A stretch of DNA of 64,000 nucleotides, from positions 310,001 to 374,000 of the forward strand of contig JAEZIN010000028.1 in assembly GCA_023436585.1 (NCBI GenBank), given 5' to 3'. Shown here one piece after another: positions 35,029 through 43,862 of this stretch (within the stretch, counting starts at the first letter, position 1; each line of letters opens with the position of its first letter). Both the position numbers and the translations under genes were made by a program. The notes under the pieces were generated by a model that was not told the origin of the DNA, searched no databases, and saw nothing but the letters and a program-made list of their open reading frames with translations. Origin of the DNA: Bacillota bacterium (GTDB lineage Bacteria > Bacillota > Clostridia > Christensenellales > Aristaeellaceae).

Positions 35029-35859
35029 ATGAATGTAAAAACAAAGTGGTGGGGCCGCATACTGCAGCGGCTGCTGGTGCTGGTCTTTCTCCTGATCGCC
35101 GTGATACCGGTGTACATCGTTGTGTCCAACGCCTTCCGCCGCACCCTGGATATCAAGCGAATGCCGCCCAAGCTTATATTCGCGCCGATCCTTACGCACT
35201 TTGAGCGCGTTTTGTCTGTGGACAACTTTGCCCAGTATTTTTTGAACTCTTTGATTATCGCGGGCTGCACCACGTTTTTGGTGATCATGATGGGCACGCT
35301 GGCCGCTTATGGCCTGCGCCTGTTCAAAAGCAGAATCGGGGTTCGTTTGAGCAACATCATGATGCTGGGCAAGCTTGTGCCCTCCATCACCATCATGATC
35401 CCCCTGTACATCATGCTCAACCGCCTTCAGTGGACGGGCCACTTCATTTCGCCCATCCTGGCCCACGCGGCCATCTCGGTGCCCTTTGTCACCTGGCTGA
35501 TGCGGGGTTTTATTGAGGATATCCCCGCCGAAATGTTTGAATCCGCCACAGAGCTTGGCTGCTCCCGCATGAAGACCTTCTTTCTCATTATTTTGCCCAT
35601 GCTGGCGCCGGCTGTGGCGTCGGCAGTGATACTTTCCATGCAAAGCTCATGGAATGAGCTTCTCTTCTCCCTGACGCTGACAAGCATCAAAACCTATCCC
35701 CTGACGGTGGCTGTCGCCAGGTTCACCGGGGCCATGTCGGTGGACTGGGGCAAGTGCTCCGCCGCCGCTACCATTACGCTGACACCCATCGTGATATTGG
35801 GCTTCTTTATGCAAAGGTATCTCGTCACCGGCATGACGGCGGGAGCGGTAAAAGGATAA
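35029..35859 (+). CDS. sugar ABC transporter permease, MalG/UgpE type
   Basis: A 276-residue MalG-class permease with six helices. Its EAA-like loop is FESATELGCSRMKTFFLIIL, in which the usual EAA..DGA has become ESATELGC, a moderate departure at the ATPase-docking site. The tail YLVTGMTAGAVKG is normal. GAGGAGGTGACGC precedes the ATG, 14 bases after the partner's stop. It completes the third CUT1 importer. Confidence 0.9.
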   Translation: MNVKTKWWGRILQRLLVLVFLLIAVIPVYIVVSNAFRRTLDIKRMPPKLIFAPILTHFERVLSVDNFAQYFLNSLIIAGCTTFLVIMMGTLAAYGLRLFKSRIGVRLSNIMMLGKLVPSITIMIPLYIMLNRLQWTGHFISPILAHAAISVPFVTWLMRGFIEDIPAEMFESATELGCSRMKTFFLIILPMLAPAVASAVILSMQSSWNELLFSLTLTSIKTYPLTVAVARFTGAMSVDWGKCSAAATITLTPIVILGFFMQRYLVTGMTAGAVKG

Positions 35860-35880
35860 ACTTTACCAAAAAACAGCTAA

Positions 35881-35905
35881 GCCGCTATCTGGGAGTGGCG
35901 TTTTT
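35881..35905 (+). terminator. possible weak terminator
   Basis: A 6-bp stem with one G-U pair (35881-35886 with 35894-35899) followed by GTTTTT. It would end the importer operon before the repeat element and GH42 gene. Confidence 0.4.
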
Positions 35906-35966
35906 GCCTGCATCCTTTTGCACCACTTCAAACTGCATAACTGTATAACGATTCATAGAGAGGACG

Positions 35967-36030
35967 TCCGAAGGTTTCCAAAGGGCGATCGGAAAGCCCT
36001 TTGGTCGCATCCGCAGATGCGAATATCTTT
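35967..36030 (+). repeat. dispersed double-hairpin intergenic element, copy A
   Basis: TCCGAAGG, then hairpin 1 (35978-35986 with 35996-36004, CCAAAGGGC/GCCCTTTGG, loop GATCGGAAA), then directly hairpin 2 (36005-36011 with 36016-36022, TCGCATC/GATGCGA, loop CGCA), then AATATCTTT. This is the best-formed of four copies. It ends about 38 bases before the GH42 start. Confidence 0.85.
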
Positions 36031-36067
36031 TAAATGTTGATAGCCTATTGGCATATCGGAGGCACAA

Positions 36068-38167
36068 ATGAACGACCTGAACATCGGCATGATCTTTGGC
36101 GCGCAGTATTTCCGCCCGCCCTTTCCGTATAAGGATTGCTGGCGGCGGGATATGGCAAATATGAAGGAGCTTGGCTTCAACACGGTTAAATTGTGGGCCG
36201 TATGGAACTGGATCGAGCGGCAGCCCGGCGTTTTTACCTTTGATGATTTAGATGAATTGATGGACCTGGCCCTGGAATATGGCTTGCAGGTGGTCATCAA
36301 CACCATCCCCGAAGGCGCCCCCTACTGGACGCGGGAGGGGAATGAAGACGCCTATTACCAGACGGCCAGCGGGGAAAAGGTCACCTATGGCGGGCCGGCC
36401 AATCTGCCCACCGCCGGCTGGCCCGGCCTTTGCATGGACAAAGAGGAAGCGGCCGCCTTGGTGGAGCGCTTTATCGAAACGCTGGCGGCCCACGTAAAGG
36501 ATCACCCCGCCATGCTGGCCATTGACGTGTGGAACGAGCCGCATCTGGAGCCCATGTTTGATTACCGCGCTGATATGCTGTGCTATTGCGATCATTCCAA
36601 GGAGCAGTTCCGCGCTTGGCTCAAAGAAAAATACGGCACCCTCTCCGAGCTCAACAGAGTATGGTTCCGCACCTATACCGCCTGGGAGCAGATTGACCCG
36701 CCGCCCCGTATCGGCACCTGGATGGACATGATGGACTGGCGCATGTTCTGGCTGCATAACATGCAGCGCTGGATGCGCCTGCGCGTGGCAGCTGCCAAAC
36801 GCGGCGCGCCGAACCTGCTTATCCAGTCCCATGTGGCGTATTCCGGCTATGTGGGCACCCATGGGACGGGCGGGCTGGCCAACGAGCTGGGGGATGAGTT
36901 TCTTCTCTCCCGGGAGGTGGATGTATTCGGCCTGACCTGCTTTCCCAAATGGCTGATGCGGGAAAATCCCTTTTTGCACCACATGCTCAACCACGAGATT
37001 GTGGCGGCTGCCTCGGGAAGCAAACCCTTCTACCAGGTGGAGCTGCAGGGGGGCGGCGGCAAGGCCGGGCTGCTGGGCGGCGAAGTACCAACAGCGCGGG
37101 ATATCAGGCTATGGAACTATGGTACCGTGGCCTCCGGCGGGAAGGGCGTAACCTACTGGCAGTACGCACCGGAGCCGGCCGGTGTGGAATCGCCGGGCTT
37201 TGGCCTCACCGGGTTCCGCGGCGAAAACACCGAGCGCTCGCTGGAGGCCGCCCACTGCGCCGGGGAACTGAATCACCCGCTGCTGGCTGCCTCTACAAAG
37301 GTGACGGCTCAGAATGCCATCTACCTTTCCCGTGCCGGCTCGGTGTGGTTTTATGGCGCCGAGCGGCGTGAGGAGCTGTACGCCCAATCCATCCAGGGCC
37401 ATTACCAGGCAGCCTTCAAACGCTGCATTCCTATTACCTTCGCCCATCAGGACGATGTGGAAAACCTCTTTGAAAGCGGCATACGCACGCTCTTTTTGCC
37501 TGTGCCCATGGTGCTTTCCAAAAAGGATACGGACGCTTTGGAAAGGTTTGTGAAGCAGGGCGGTACGCTTGTTTCCGAAGCATTCCCCGGTCTGTATGAT
37601 GATACCGGGCTCCTGGATCAGGAAAGCGAAGCGCTTTTGCGGTTGTTCGGACTTGAGCATATAGAGGTGCAGGGGCTTGCTCCGCAGGAGTGCGCCGTGG
37701 CGATGAAGGATGGATGCGAGTTTTTCCGCGGGATGCTGTACCGGCAGGTGGTACGCCCAATGGAGGGCACCCAAGTGAAGGCCGCTTTTTCGGATGGTGC
37801 ACCTGCCATGACGGAGCGCCGCCTGGGGAAGGGAAAGGCGGTATGGCTGGGTACCTTTGCCGGCATGGAGTACGCGAAAACACAGCACCCGGTGAATGAG
37901 GCGTTTCTGGCCGGTCTCATGATTGAAAGCGGCTATCCCCAATTTGCTAAAATCACCGCCACGGAAGCATCCCAAGGGCTACCCTGCCTGGCGCCACTCG
38001 TACGTCTGCTGGAGACGGATGAATCATACATTGTGGTGGCCCTCAACTACATGAACCAGCCTGCGAACATTCATATCGATTTAACCTCCCCTTGGGAGGG
38101 CAGGGACAGCCTTGATTTTGATCTGGGTCCGTCAGAGTGCGTTTGGCGGCCGTATCAAAAACCATGA
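36068..38167 (+). CDS. GH42 beta-galactosidase-like glycosidase
   Basis: A 699-residue GH42 enzyme with no signal peptide, starting after ATCGGAGGCACAA. The barrel begins GMIFGAQYFRPPFPYKDCW; the acid/base Glu is in AIDVWNEPHLEPMFDY and the nucleophile Glu in FYQVELQGGGGKAGLLG, followed by ASGGKGVTYWQYAPEPAGVE. The trimerisation domain contains YLSRAGSVWFYGAERREELY. It differs strongly from the GH42 encoded at 26326, belonging to the group with NEP rather than DNE at the acid/base, so the two are not recent duplicates. It probably hydrolyses a galactoside or arabinoside brought in by the preceding importer. The repeat element ahead may influence its expression. Confidence 0.9.
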   Translation: MNDLNIGMIFGAQYFRPPFPYKDCWRRDMANMKELGFNTVKLWAVWNWIERQPGVFTFDDLDELMDLALEYGLQVVINTIPEGAPYWTREGNEDAYYQTASGEKVTYGGPANLPTAGWPGLCMDKEEAAALVERFIETLAAHVKDHPAMLAIDVWNEPHLEPMFDYRADMLCYCDHSKEQFRAWLKEKYGTLSELNRVWFRTYTAWEQIDPPPRIGTWMDMMDWRMFWLHNMQRWMRLRVAAAKRGAPNLLIQSHVAYSGYVGTHGTGGLANELGDEFLLSREVDVFGLTCFPKWLMRENPFLHHMLNHEIVAAASGSKPFYQVELQGGGGKAGLLGGEVPTARDIRLWNYGTVASGGKGVTYWQYAPEPAGVESPGFGLTGFRGENTERSLEAAHCAGELNHPLLAASTKVTAQNAIYLSRAGSVWFYGAERREELYAQSIQGHYQAAFKRCIPITFAHQDDVENLFESGIRTLFLPVPMVLSKKDTDALERFVKQGGTLVSEAFPGLYDDTGLLDQESEALLRLFGLEHIEVQGLAPQECAVAMKDGCEFFRGMLYRQVVRPMEGTQVKAAFSDGAPAMTERRLGKGKAVWLGTFAGMEYAKTQHPVNEAFLAGLMIESGYPQFAKITATEASQGLPCLAPLVRLLETDESYIVVALNYMNQPANIHIDLTSPWEGRDSLDFDLGPSECVWRPYQKP

Positions 38168-38200
38168 ACGGGTAGTTGATATAATCTTTCTTAATATGCT

Positions 38201-38235
38201 GCTGCCATCGGGCTGTTTGTCAGCCTGATGGCAGC
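38201..38235 (+). terminator. Rho-independent terminator after GH42
   Basis: A nested stem: GCTGCCATC (38201-38209) with GATGGCAGC (38227-38235), and inside it GGCTG with CAGCC, followed by TCGTTATTTT. It lies 34 bases past the GH42 stop. Confidence 0.75.
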
Positions 38236-38289
38236 TCGTTATTTTGAACCTGCAAACATACGCGGTGAATGGCATTGATTGTTCATACG

Positions 38290-38907
38290 TTACTTCGTTT
38301 TATGCAAAAACATTTGAATGTTCTTTTCCTCTTCCGCCCGGTTGTAGCCCACCCTGCCCAGCCTGTCGCACAAGCCCAGCAAGGCGATTTCACGGATATC
38401 GCCGAATTCTTTCATTCCTTCCCTGTCGGCATACGGAAGGCCCTTGACAACGTAGAGGATCTGCATGTGGTACAGGATCAGGGCGCATACGCGGTCTATA
38501 AAGGTATCATCATTAGAAAACAGCGCCAAAAACTCCCGGGCCAGCTTTTGACCCACCTTGTCATGGTCGTAGGACGTTATTTTACCTTTTCTCTTTCTTG
38601 TGGTGGCCGGCTTGCCGATATCATGGAGCAGCGCGGCCCACATAAAGGCTCTTGCATCCTGGCTTTGCTCCTTTCTTTGCGCGGCTTCATCCACCACAAG
38701 CATGGTATGGTTCCACACATTGCCTTCCGGGTGGAAGACAGGGGATTGCTCCGCACCCTTCAAATCAAGAAGGAGGCGGAAAGGATATTCCGACAGCTTT
38801 TCTTCTTCGGCCAAGCCGCTTAAAAATTCGGACGGCTTCTCATCAACAAGCAAATGCGTCTGGATGGATTCAAACAATTCCTGCAGATTAAAAGAAGGGG
38901 TTGTCAT
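38290..38907 (-). CDS. HD-domain phosphohydrolase-like protein
   Basis: A 205-residue HD-superfamily protein. The metal-binding residues are visible as NHTMLVVDEA (first His), WAALLHDIGKPATT (the HD pair) and SYDHDKVGQKLA (following His), then a late Asp in LLGLCDRLGR. The layout resembles the HD domain that accompanies CCA-adding enzymes and related nucleotidases. The likely reaction is phosphate-ester hydrolysis of a nucleotide or RNA 2',3'-cyclic end; the substrate cannot be read from context. It is monocistronic, convergent with the GH42 gene and preceded by the ROK gene on the same strand about 110 bases away. Confidence 0.8.
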   Translation of the reverse strand: MTTPSFNLQELFESIQTHLLVDEKPSEFLSGLAEEEKLSEYPFRLLLDLKGAEQSPVFHPEGNVWNHTMLVVDEAAQRKEQSQDARAFMWAALLHDIGKPATTRKRKGKITSYDHDKVGQKLAREFLALFSNDDTFIDRVCALILYHMQILYVVKGLPYADREGMKEFGDIREIALLGLCDRLGRVGYNRAEEEKNIQMFLHKTK

Positions 38908-39017
38908 ATAAAATGCTCCTGTCTTTTCTTTAGGTCCTATTTTTGTCTCGGAGCAATCTTTTTATGTTTATGGTGCACATGGTGGTTTTCAAGAGAAAAG
39001 CAGGGCAGCAGCCTGTT

Positions 39018-39917
39018 TTATGACAACATGCTTCTGGCATAAAGGGCCGCGCCAATCAGCCCCGGCTCATCCAGCATGCCCCGTACGATGGGCGTATCGC
39101 GAAACACCGGATGAACGAAATCCCGGTAACAGGCGATGAGCCTTGGCAGCAGATAATCCGCGCTTTTCATCAGGCCGCCGCCCAAAACAAAGATATCCGG
39201 GTCGAGAACGGAGGCAATATTGGAAAGCGTTGCGGCCAGACCCGCAACAGCCCCATCCACCAGTTCCGATAGTGCCGTGTGGCCGGATGCGGCCAGAGCG
39301 ATGACTTCACCCGCGTTGGAAAACGGCCTGTGAAGCAGTTTTTCGGCTTTGCGTACAAGCGCCGATCCGGATGCCTCGCTTTCAATGGCGCCAGGTGGCA
39401 AATCCCCATACCGCGCGCGGTATGGCCCGCAGGTGATGCAGCCGAATTCCCCCGTGCAGCCATGGGCGCCACGTATGAGCCGCCCGTTTACGCAAACACC
39501 GCCGCCGATACCGGTAGACAAGGTGATATACACAACCGTTTGCATGCCCTTCCCGGCGCCTAAAAGCGCTTCGGCCAGGCAGGCCATGTTCCCGTCGTTT
39601 TCCAACGCCACGGGCAAGCGCATCATCTTGGAAAGATGGCTTCTGACGGAAAAACCGTCGAAGCCTGTCAAATTGCTGGCAAGCACTACCGTATCCCCAT
39701 CCCGCAATACGCCGCCGGGGACACCGATGCCTATTCCCTTGGCAGCAGCCCAGCCGGGCAAAGACCGTATGGCATCCGCCACGCGGCCAAGCACGGCGTG
39801 CACGCCCTCATCTGCTATTGTTTCTGTCTTCTGTGCGCTCAAAATCGTTCCCCGGTCATCCGCCAAGGCCGCCCGCAAATGGGTGCCGCCCAAATCCACA
39901 CCGATCCAAGTATCCAC
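39018..39917 (-). CDS. ROK family protein, degenerate zinc site
   Basis: A 299-residue ROK protein without an N-terminal HTH, so a kinase rather than a repressor. The ATP motif is DLGGTHLRAALADD, the catalytic Asp lies in ALENDGNMACLAEA, and STGIGGGVCVNGRLIRGAHG precedes the ROK signature. The normal zinc site CxCGxxGCxE is reduced to EFGCITCGPYRARYGDLPPG with one CxxC and no following GC, so zinc binding as in typical ROK kinases is doubtful. It follows an unknown gene by 19 bases and shares its promoter. It may phosphorylate glucose or another hexose. Confidence 0.85.
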   Translation of the reverse strand: MDTWIGVDLGGTHLRAALADDRGTILSAQKTETIADEGVHAVLGRVADAIRSLPGWAAAKGIGIGVPGGVLRDGDTVVLASNLTGFDGFSVRSHLSKMMRLPVALENDGNMACLAEALLGAGKGMQTVVYITLSTGIGGGVCVNGRLIRGAHGCTGEFGCITCGPYRARYGDLPPGAIESEASGSALVRKAEKLLHRPFSNAGEVIALAASGHTALSELVDGAVAGLAATLSNIASVLDPDIFVLGGGLMKSADYLLPRLIACYRDFVHPVFRDTPIVRGMLDEPGLIGAALYARSMLS

Positions 39918-39936
39918 AATGAAGCTCCTTGCGCGT

Positions 39937-40599
39937 TTAATGATGCGGGATCAGATCAAGCTGCGCCTTGATGCACCCGGGGATCAGTGCGCGAAGCTCG
40001 TCCCAAGTCTGATACAGGCCGCTTTCCGGCTGCAGGGGGGCAAAGCGCAGCGTTGGCGTAAAGGCAAAGCGTGTTTTAATGTATTCTTTCACCGCCGCGT
40101 TGATATCATCATCTGTGGAAAAGCACTGCCTGAACAGATCGTTTACCAGCAGGCCGCCGCTGCCCGCGTTTTCGCCGCAGCTTCTTTTAAAGTCGGGCAG
40201 CAGCTGGAACCATTCCCCCCTGGGGAGAAAGGCGTGCTTTCCGGGCTGGCAGTAGATGTTCAAATGAGTATCCTCCAAAGCGGGCTGCACAAAAGGCAGC
40301 AGCGCCTTGAAGTACCGCCCGTGAAAGCTGGCCTCCGCGTCGATGACACGGCCGTCCCTGCCGATGTAGACCCAAATATGCTCCAGGTCATACAGGTGCT
40401 CAATATCATAATCCCAGTAATAAGCGTACTCAATGGCCATGGATGCCTGATCCGGCAGAATAATTTCCCGGGGGAAGGAGGGGCTCATGGCGCTTGAATG
40501 GAATAAGGTTGCGCCAATACCGATCAGGGGGAAGGGTTCGGCTTCATCCAGGAAAAGGCGGGGGGCGTAGGTAAGCACGTGGTCCGGCAGCTTATCCAT
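39937..40599 (-). CDS. conserved-looking hypothetical protein
   Basis: A 220-residue soluble protein that I do not recognise. No signal peptide or membrane helix. A striking central block reads IEYAYYWDYDIEHLYDLEHI then WVYIGRDGRVIDAEASFHGR: aromatic, acidic and His-rich, with a metal-site look (DIEHLYDLEH...SFHG). Two later stretches (IKTRFAFTPTL and WDELRALIPGCI) look structured. It has a clear extended -10 promoter (40647-40675) and is followed within 19 bases by the ROK kinase, so the pair may act on the same sugar. The function is unknown; the His/Asp pattern suggests, but does not show, a metal-dependent enzyme. Confidence 0.75.
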   Translation of the reverse strand: MDKLPDHVLTYAPRLFLDEAEPFPLIGIGATLFHSSAMSPSFPREIILPDQASMAIEYAYYWDYDIEHLYDLEHIWVYIGRDGRVIDAEASFHGRYFKALLPFVQPALEDTHLNIYCQPGKHAFLPRGEWFQLLPDFKRSCGENAGSGGLLVNDLFRQCFSTDDDINAAVKEYIKTRFAFTPTLRFAPLQPESGLYQTWDELRALIPGCIKAQLDLIPHH

Positions 40600-40646
40600 A
40601 GCAGACTTCCTCCGGGCAATTCAAAAAATCGGGCGCGCATGCGTTT

Positions 40647-40675
40647 ATTATATCAGACTGTTATGGCGTAAACAA
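40647..40675 (-). promoter_or_regulatory. extended -10 promoter for the 40599-39018 pair
   Basis: On the minus strand TTGTTT (40670-40675), 17 bases, TATAAT (40647-40652) preceded by TGA, giving an extended -10. About 48 bases ahead of the gene start. Confidence 0.7.
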
Positions 40676-40691
40676 CGCGAGAACATGAAAA

Positions 40692-40720
40692 GGCAGGCAG
40701 CCTTGATTAGGCTGCCCGCC
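40692..40720 (-). terminator. Rho-independent terminator of the 44780-40771 operon
   Basis: An 11-bp stem with one mismatch (40692-40702 with 40710-40720), loop TTGATTA, followed on the minus strand by CTTTTCATG. About 50 bases past the SDR stop. Confidence 0.7.
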
Positions 40721-40770
40721 AGGAGGTGCTAACACGCAAGGCATGCGATATTCCTTTATTATGGCATCTG

Positions 40771-41946
40771 TTATTTCGGGAAACCGGCAGCCTTGCCCCA
40801 GTCGCAGCCTATGGCGTAGTTCATGCAGCGTTCGAATATTTCATAGGTGAACGGGGGTGTGGAAAGCCCCTTTGTAATACTGGCGGTATGGCTGCGGTCA
40901 AAGCTCCGCCTGTCGGAAAAGTAGGGCCGGTAAGGCTCAATGAGCCTGTCGAACATCTCTTCGGCGGGGTTGGGATGGTGGTTCTTCCCTTCCGGGCTGA
41001 ACTGCGCTTTGATTCCCCGGACCCTGGCGTACCGCTGCGCGTATTCCATCAGCGTTGTTATTCCCGGCGGATCATCGCAGGTGATATGGAAGATGCCCTC
41101 CGCCTGGGGGCTATTCATGATGCATAGTACGGCGTCCACAAAATGGTCGACGGAAATCAGGTTCACGCTTCCTTCTCCGGGCATGTATACGTTCAGCGCC
41201 ATGTTGAGCGTGCCGTCTTCCTCCAGGCTGAATCCCCACTTTTTCGAGCGTGCTCCGTCCCGCTCCAGAATGTCCCTTGCAAAGATGTCCCGTACCAGCA
41301 GCAGCGATTTCATGGTGTAGTACAAGGCGTTGAATTTGAGGGATTTTCCTGTTATGCTGTGGCCGTACACAATGGACGGGCGCAGTATGGCAAGGGGGAT
41401 TCCGGCATCTTCGCATTTTTGACGGACGGCGCCTTCGGCCATGGCCTTGCTTTCCTCATACGCGTTGGCAAAGGCGCCGGGGGTGATGGGCGCTTCCAGG
41501 CACAGGCCATCACACTGCCCGGTAGCGTAGGCCGTACCCACATAGTAAAATTGTTTGGCATGGGAATCCGCCGCAAAATCGAGTATGGAGGCAAGATTAT
41601 ACACGTTGGCCTCCATCACCCGGTCCCTGTTGCGTTCGGAAAAGCTGGTATCCGAGGCACAATGGATGATTTTGTCCGTTCTTGCGCAAAGCCGGCTGTA
41701 CGCCCTTGGGTCAAGGCCCATTCTGACCATGGAAAAATCGGCCTCCATGGAGGCCAGGCGGTTTTGGGGTTCAACCTCAAGCCAGCGCAGAAGGCCGGAA
41801 AGCCGCTGGCTCAGGCTGTATTCCCCGGAAGCGCGCCCCAGAACCGTCACGTGATAGCCTTGCTTCAGAAGGCCGGCCAGCAGGAATGCGCCCAAGAATC
41901 CCGTGGCACCGGTTAAGGCAACCGATCCTTCTGTTTTTTGCGGCAT
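40771..41946 (-). CDS. NAD(P)-binding SDR, thioester/acyl reductase-like
   Basis: A 391-residue extended SDR. The Rossmann turn is ALTGATGFLGAFLLAGLL (TGxTGxxG), the DNA-like loop reads IIHCASDTSFSE, and the catalytic pair is seen as YVGTAYATGQ then EESKAMAE, where the usual YxxxK is altered to YEESK. The NVYNLASILDFA segment and the long C-terminal part resemble the NAD_binding_4 group (carboxylic-acid reductase R-domains, fatty-acyl reductases) more than sugar epimerases. It would reduce an activated acyl group or oxidise an alcohol. It follows the Fe-S/FAD oxidase by 15 bases. No acyl carrier or adenylation gene is nearby. Confidence 0.78.
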   Translation of the reverse strand: MPQKTEGSVALTGATGFLGAFLLAGLLKQGYHVTVLGRASGEYSLSQRLSGLLRWLEVEPQNRLASMEADFSMVRMGLDPRAYSRLCARTDKIIHCASDTSFSERNRDRVMEANVYNLASILDFAADSHAKQFYYVGTAYATGQCDGLCLEAPITPGAFANAYEESKAMAEGAVRQKCEDAGIPLAILRPSIVYGHSITGKSLKFNALYYTMKSLLLVRDIFARDILERDGARSKKWGFSLEEDGTLNMALNVYMPGEGSVNLISVDHFVDAVLCIMNSPQAEGIFHITCDDPPGITTLMEYAQRYARVRGIKAQFSPEGKNHHPNPAEEMFDRLIEPYRPYFSDRRSFDRSHTASITKGLSTPPFTYEIFERCMNYAIGCDWGKAAGFPK

Positions 41947-41961
41947 GACAGAACCTCCAAT

Positions 41962-43836
41962 TTATGTGTACAGCAGGTTTTCTTTCCTGCACACGCCCCG
42001 GTTTGGGATATACCGTACCTGCCGCACTGTACCCGCTTCATGGCAGCAAGCATCCAGGAACGCGCCGGCTTCGTGTGCGGCATGCCGGATAGTTGCAAGC
42101 TCCCCGGGATCGTTGTGGTCGAAGTAATAATCATACTCCCATACGCATCTTTTTCCGCTGTCTATGGGCGTCAGAAAGCCGAAGCCGCTTTTCAGGCCAT
42201 ATTTCACAGCGATATCCATAAGCCCCCGCTCGATCTGCTGTATCAGATCGTGATCGATGGGCAGATACAGCACAAGCGCCACGCACGGCTTCTCCCGCAC
42301 ATAGCGGGAGCTTTGTATCCGGAATGTATTCAGCCAGCAAAGGTCGGTCATCTCCGGCCTTGCGTACAGCTTTTCAAAAAACGGGCGAAGCTCCTCTTCC
42401 ATTTCTCCTGCAAGCTGCGCGGGAGAAGGGGCCAGCGCCAAATCCGCCAACTCGTCAAACTGCTCAAACTGCAAATAGGAGTAGGGTTCGTCTCCGGAAA
42501 GGTCCTGCATCAGGTCCAGCCATCCGGCGGATTGTAAGGACTTTAGCCCCAGGGAGAGCGTGCAGAACAGCCTGGGCCCAATAAAGGGCTTTCCCATTTG
42601 CCTTATGGCCTGCATGTCATATTTGTCCCCGATCAAAAGTACAAGGAAGGGGATGCCAAGCTTCTGCAAAAAGGCCTCCCTTGCCTCATTGGCAAGCTTT
42701 TTAGTAGGCGCAAGAAAGGTGGATATGAAGTCTATGCCAAGGATGCCGATGGCCAGGCCAATGCGGTGCAGTGCGCATTCCCTTGTAAAGTCCAGCGCCT
42801 GCCCAAATGTCTGAAACGGTACAAGAATGCCTTCCTCGCCGCCGGTGATGGGATGAAGCTTCATGGATACCGATGTGCAAACGGCAAACGGCACTTGCTC
42901 GCATACGGTGTTCTGATAGGAAAACAGGTTGGGGGCGTTCAGCTCGTTCAGCGAGAAGAAGGAGCCGTCCTTGCCCACAAATTCCGCGTCGATGAAATTG
43001 TCGGCGGATATTCCGTAGGCGGTGGAGAATGTGGATAAAAGGCCGGTGGTCATGATATTGGCACAGACGAGGGCCGCCGGTTCCGCCGCATTTACCCGGA
43101 AGCTTCTTTTTCCGGCCTCCTGCTGGAGCAGGAAGGCGGACACACCTGGCCCGGTCTTCACGCACCAGTTCTTTTCATCAAAGTCGATGGTCTTCATGCG
43201 GTGAAGATCAAGAACAGCGCCTTCTGTGAAAACAAGCCCGTGGCTGGATGCGCCGTTGCCCCGGACCACATAGGGTATCCCCTCGCAGTTTAACAGCTTG
43301 ATGACGGCAGATATCTCCTCCCGGGTGATGGGCATGACGACATAGCGCGGCAGCTTGAAGTCCGCGTGGGGACAAAGGTCGTGGTGATAGGCAGCCAAAA
43401 TACCGGGATCGCTCGTGGCCCAGAATGCGCCGACGATATGCCTAAGCTCCGTGAGGACAGCATCTTCCCTCGCCTGAAAAACTTCGCCGCCGGCTTCTAT
43501 GTAAGCATCCACATGATCCTTAAGCGCCTTCATTACCGTGGACGGCCGCATTTCATGCACGAAATAGCATTGGTAGTCACACTTGCCGCAAAGATTGCAG
43601 CTTTGCGCGATTTCAACGCCCATTTTGGTGACGAGAACACTATGATCCATGAGCGCGGCATACAGGTCCATTCTGCCTTCCGGATAAAATGCGGCGTACT
43701 GCTTTTGAAGGCCGGATGCGCACACGCCGCTTGACAGAAAATCGATCTTGCACATCGCGCAGTGCCTGCAATTCCTGGCCGTTTTCAGCCGATCTTCCGG
43801 GCGGCTTTCCCATACGGCCGCTTTGGTTTCCTCCAT
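41962..43836 (-). CDS. Fe-S / FAD-linked oxidoreductase
   Basis: A 624-residue protein combining an N-terminal iron-sulfur segment with a FAD_binding_4 (PCMH/VAO-type) domain. Cys23-Cys26-Cys29-Cys39 (CRHCAMCKIDFLSSGVC) and AQSCNLCGKCDYQCYF give two clusters' worth of ligands. The FAD part shows EEISAVIKLLNCEGIPYVVR, then GNGASSHGLVF and VKTGPGVSAFLLQQEAGK, with ITGGEEGILVPF later; the C-terminal cap ends RQVRYIPNRGVCRKENLLYT. The start at 43836 has GAGAGGGAAAGCGC ahead. Relatives oxidise 2-hydroxy acids or alcohols and hand electrons to Fe-S clusters, but there the clusters are usually in a separate or C-terminal region. It lies in the middle of a three-gene unit; the substrate is unknown. 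Confidence 0.8.
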   Translation of the reverse strand: MEETKAAVWESRPEDRLKTARNCRHCAMCKIDFLSSGVCASGLQKQYAAFYPEGRMDLYAALMDHSVLVTKMGVEIAQSCNLCGKCDYQCYFVHEMRPSTVMKALKDHVDAYIEAGGEVFQAREDAVLTELRHIVGAFWATSDPGILAAYHHDLCPHADFKLPRYVVMPITREEISAVIKLLNCEGIPYVVRGNGASSHGLVFTEGAVLDLHRMKTIDFDEKNWCVKTGPGVSAFLLQQEAGKRSFRVNAAEPAALVCANIMTTGLLSTFSTAYGISADNFIDAEFVGKDGSFFSLNELNAPNLFSYQNTVCEQVPFAVCTSVSMKLHPITGGEEGILVPFQTFGQALDFTRECALHRIGLAIGILGIDFISTFLAPTKKLANEAREAFLQKLGIPFLVLLIGDKYDMQAIRQMGKPFIGPRLFCTLSLGLKSLQSAGWLDLMQDLSGDEPYSYLQFEQFDELADLALAPSPAQLAGEMEEELRPFFEKLYARPEMTDLCWLNTFRIQSSRYVREKPCVALVLYLPIDHDLIQQIERGLMDIAVKYGLKSGFGFLTPIDSGKRCVWEYDYYFDHNDPGELATIRHAAHEAGAFLDACCHEAGTVRQVRYIPNRGVCRKENLLYT

Positions 43837-43862
43837 GCGCTTTCCCTCTCTTCCATCCCAGC

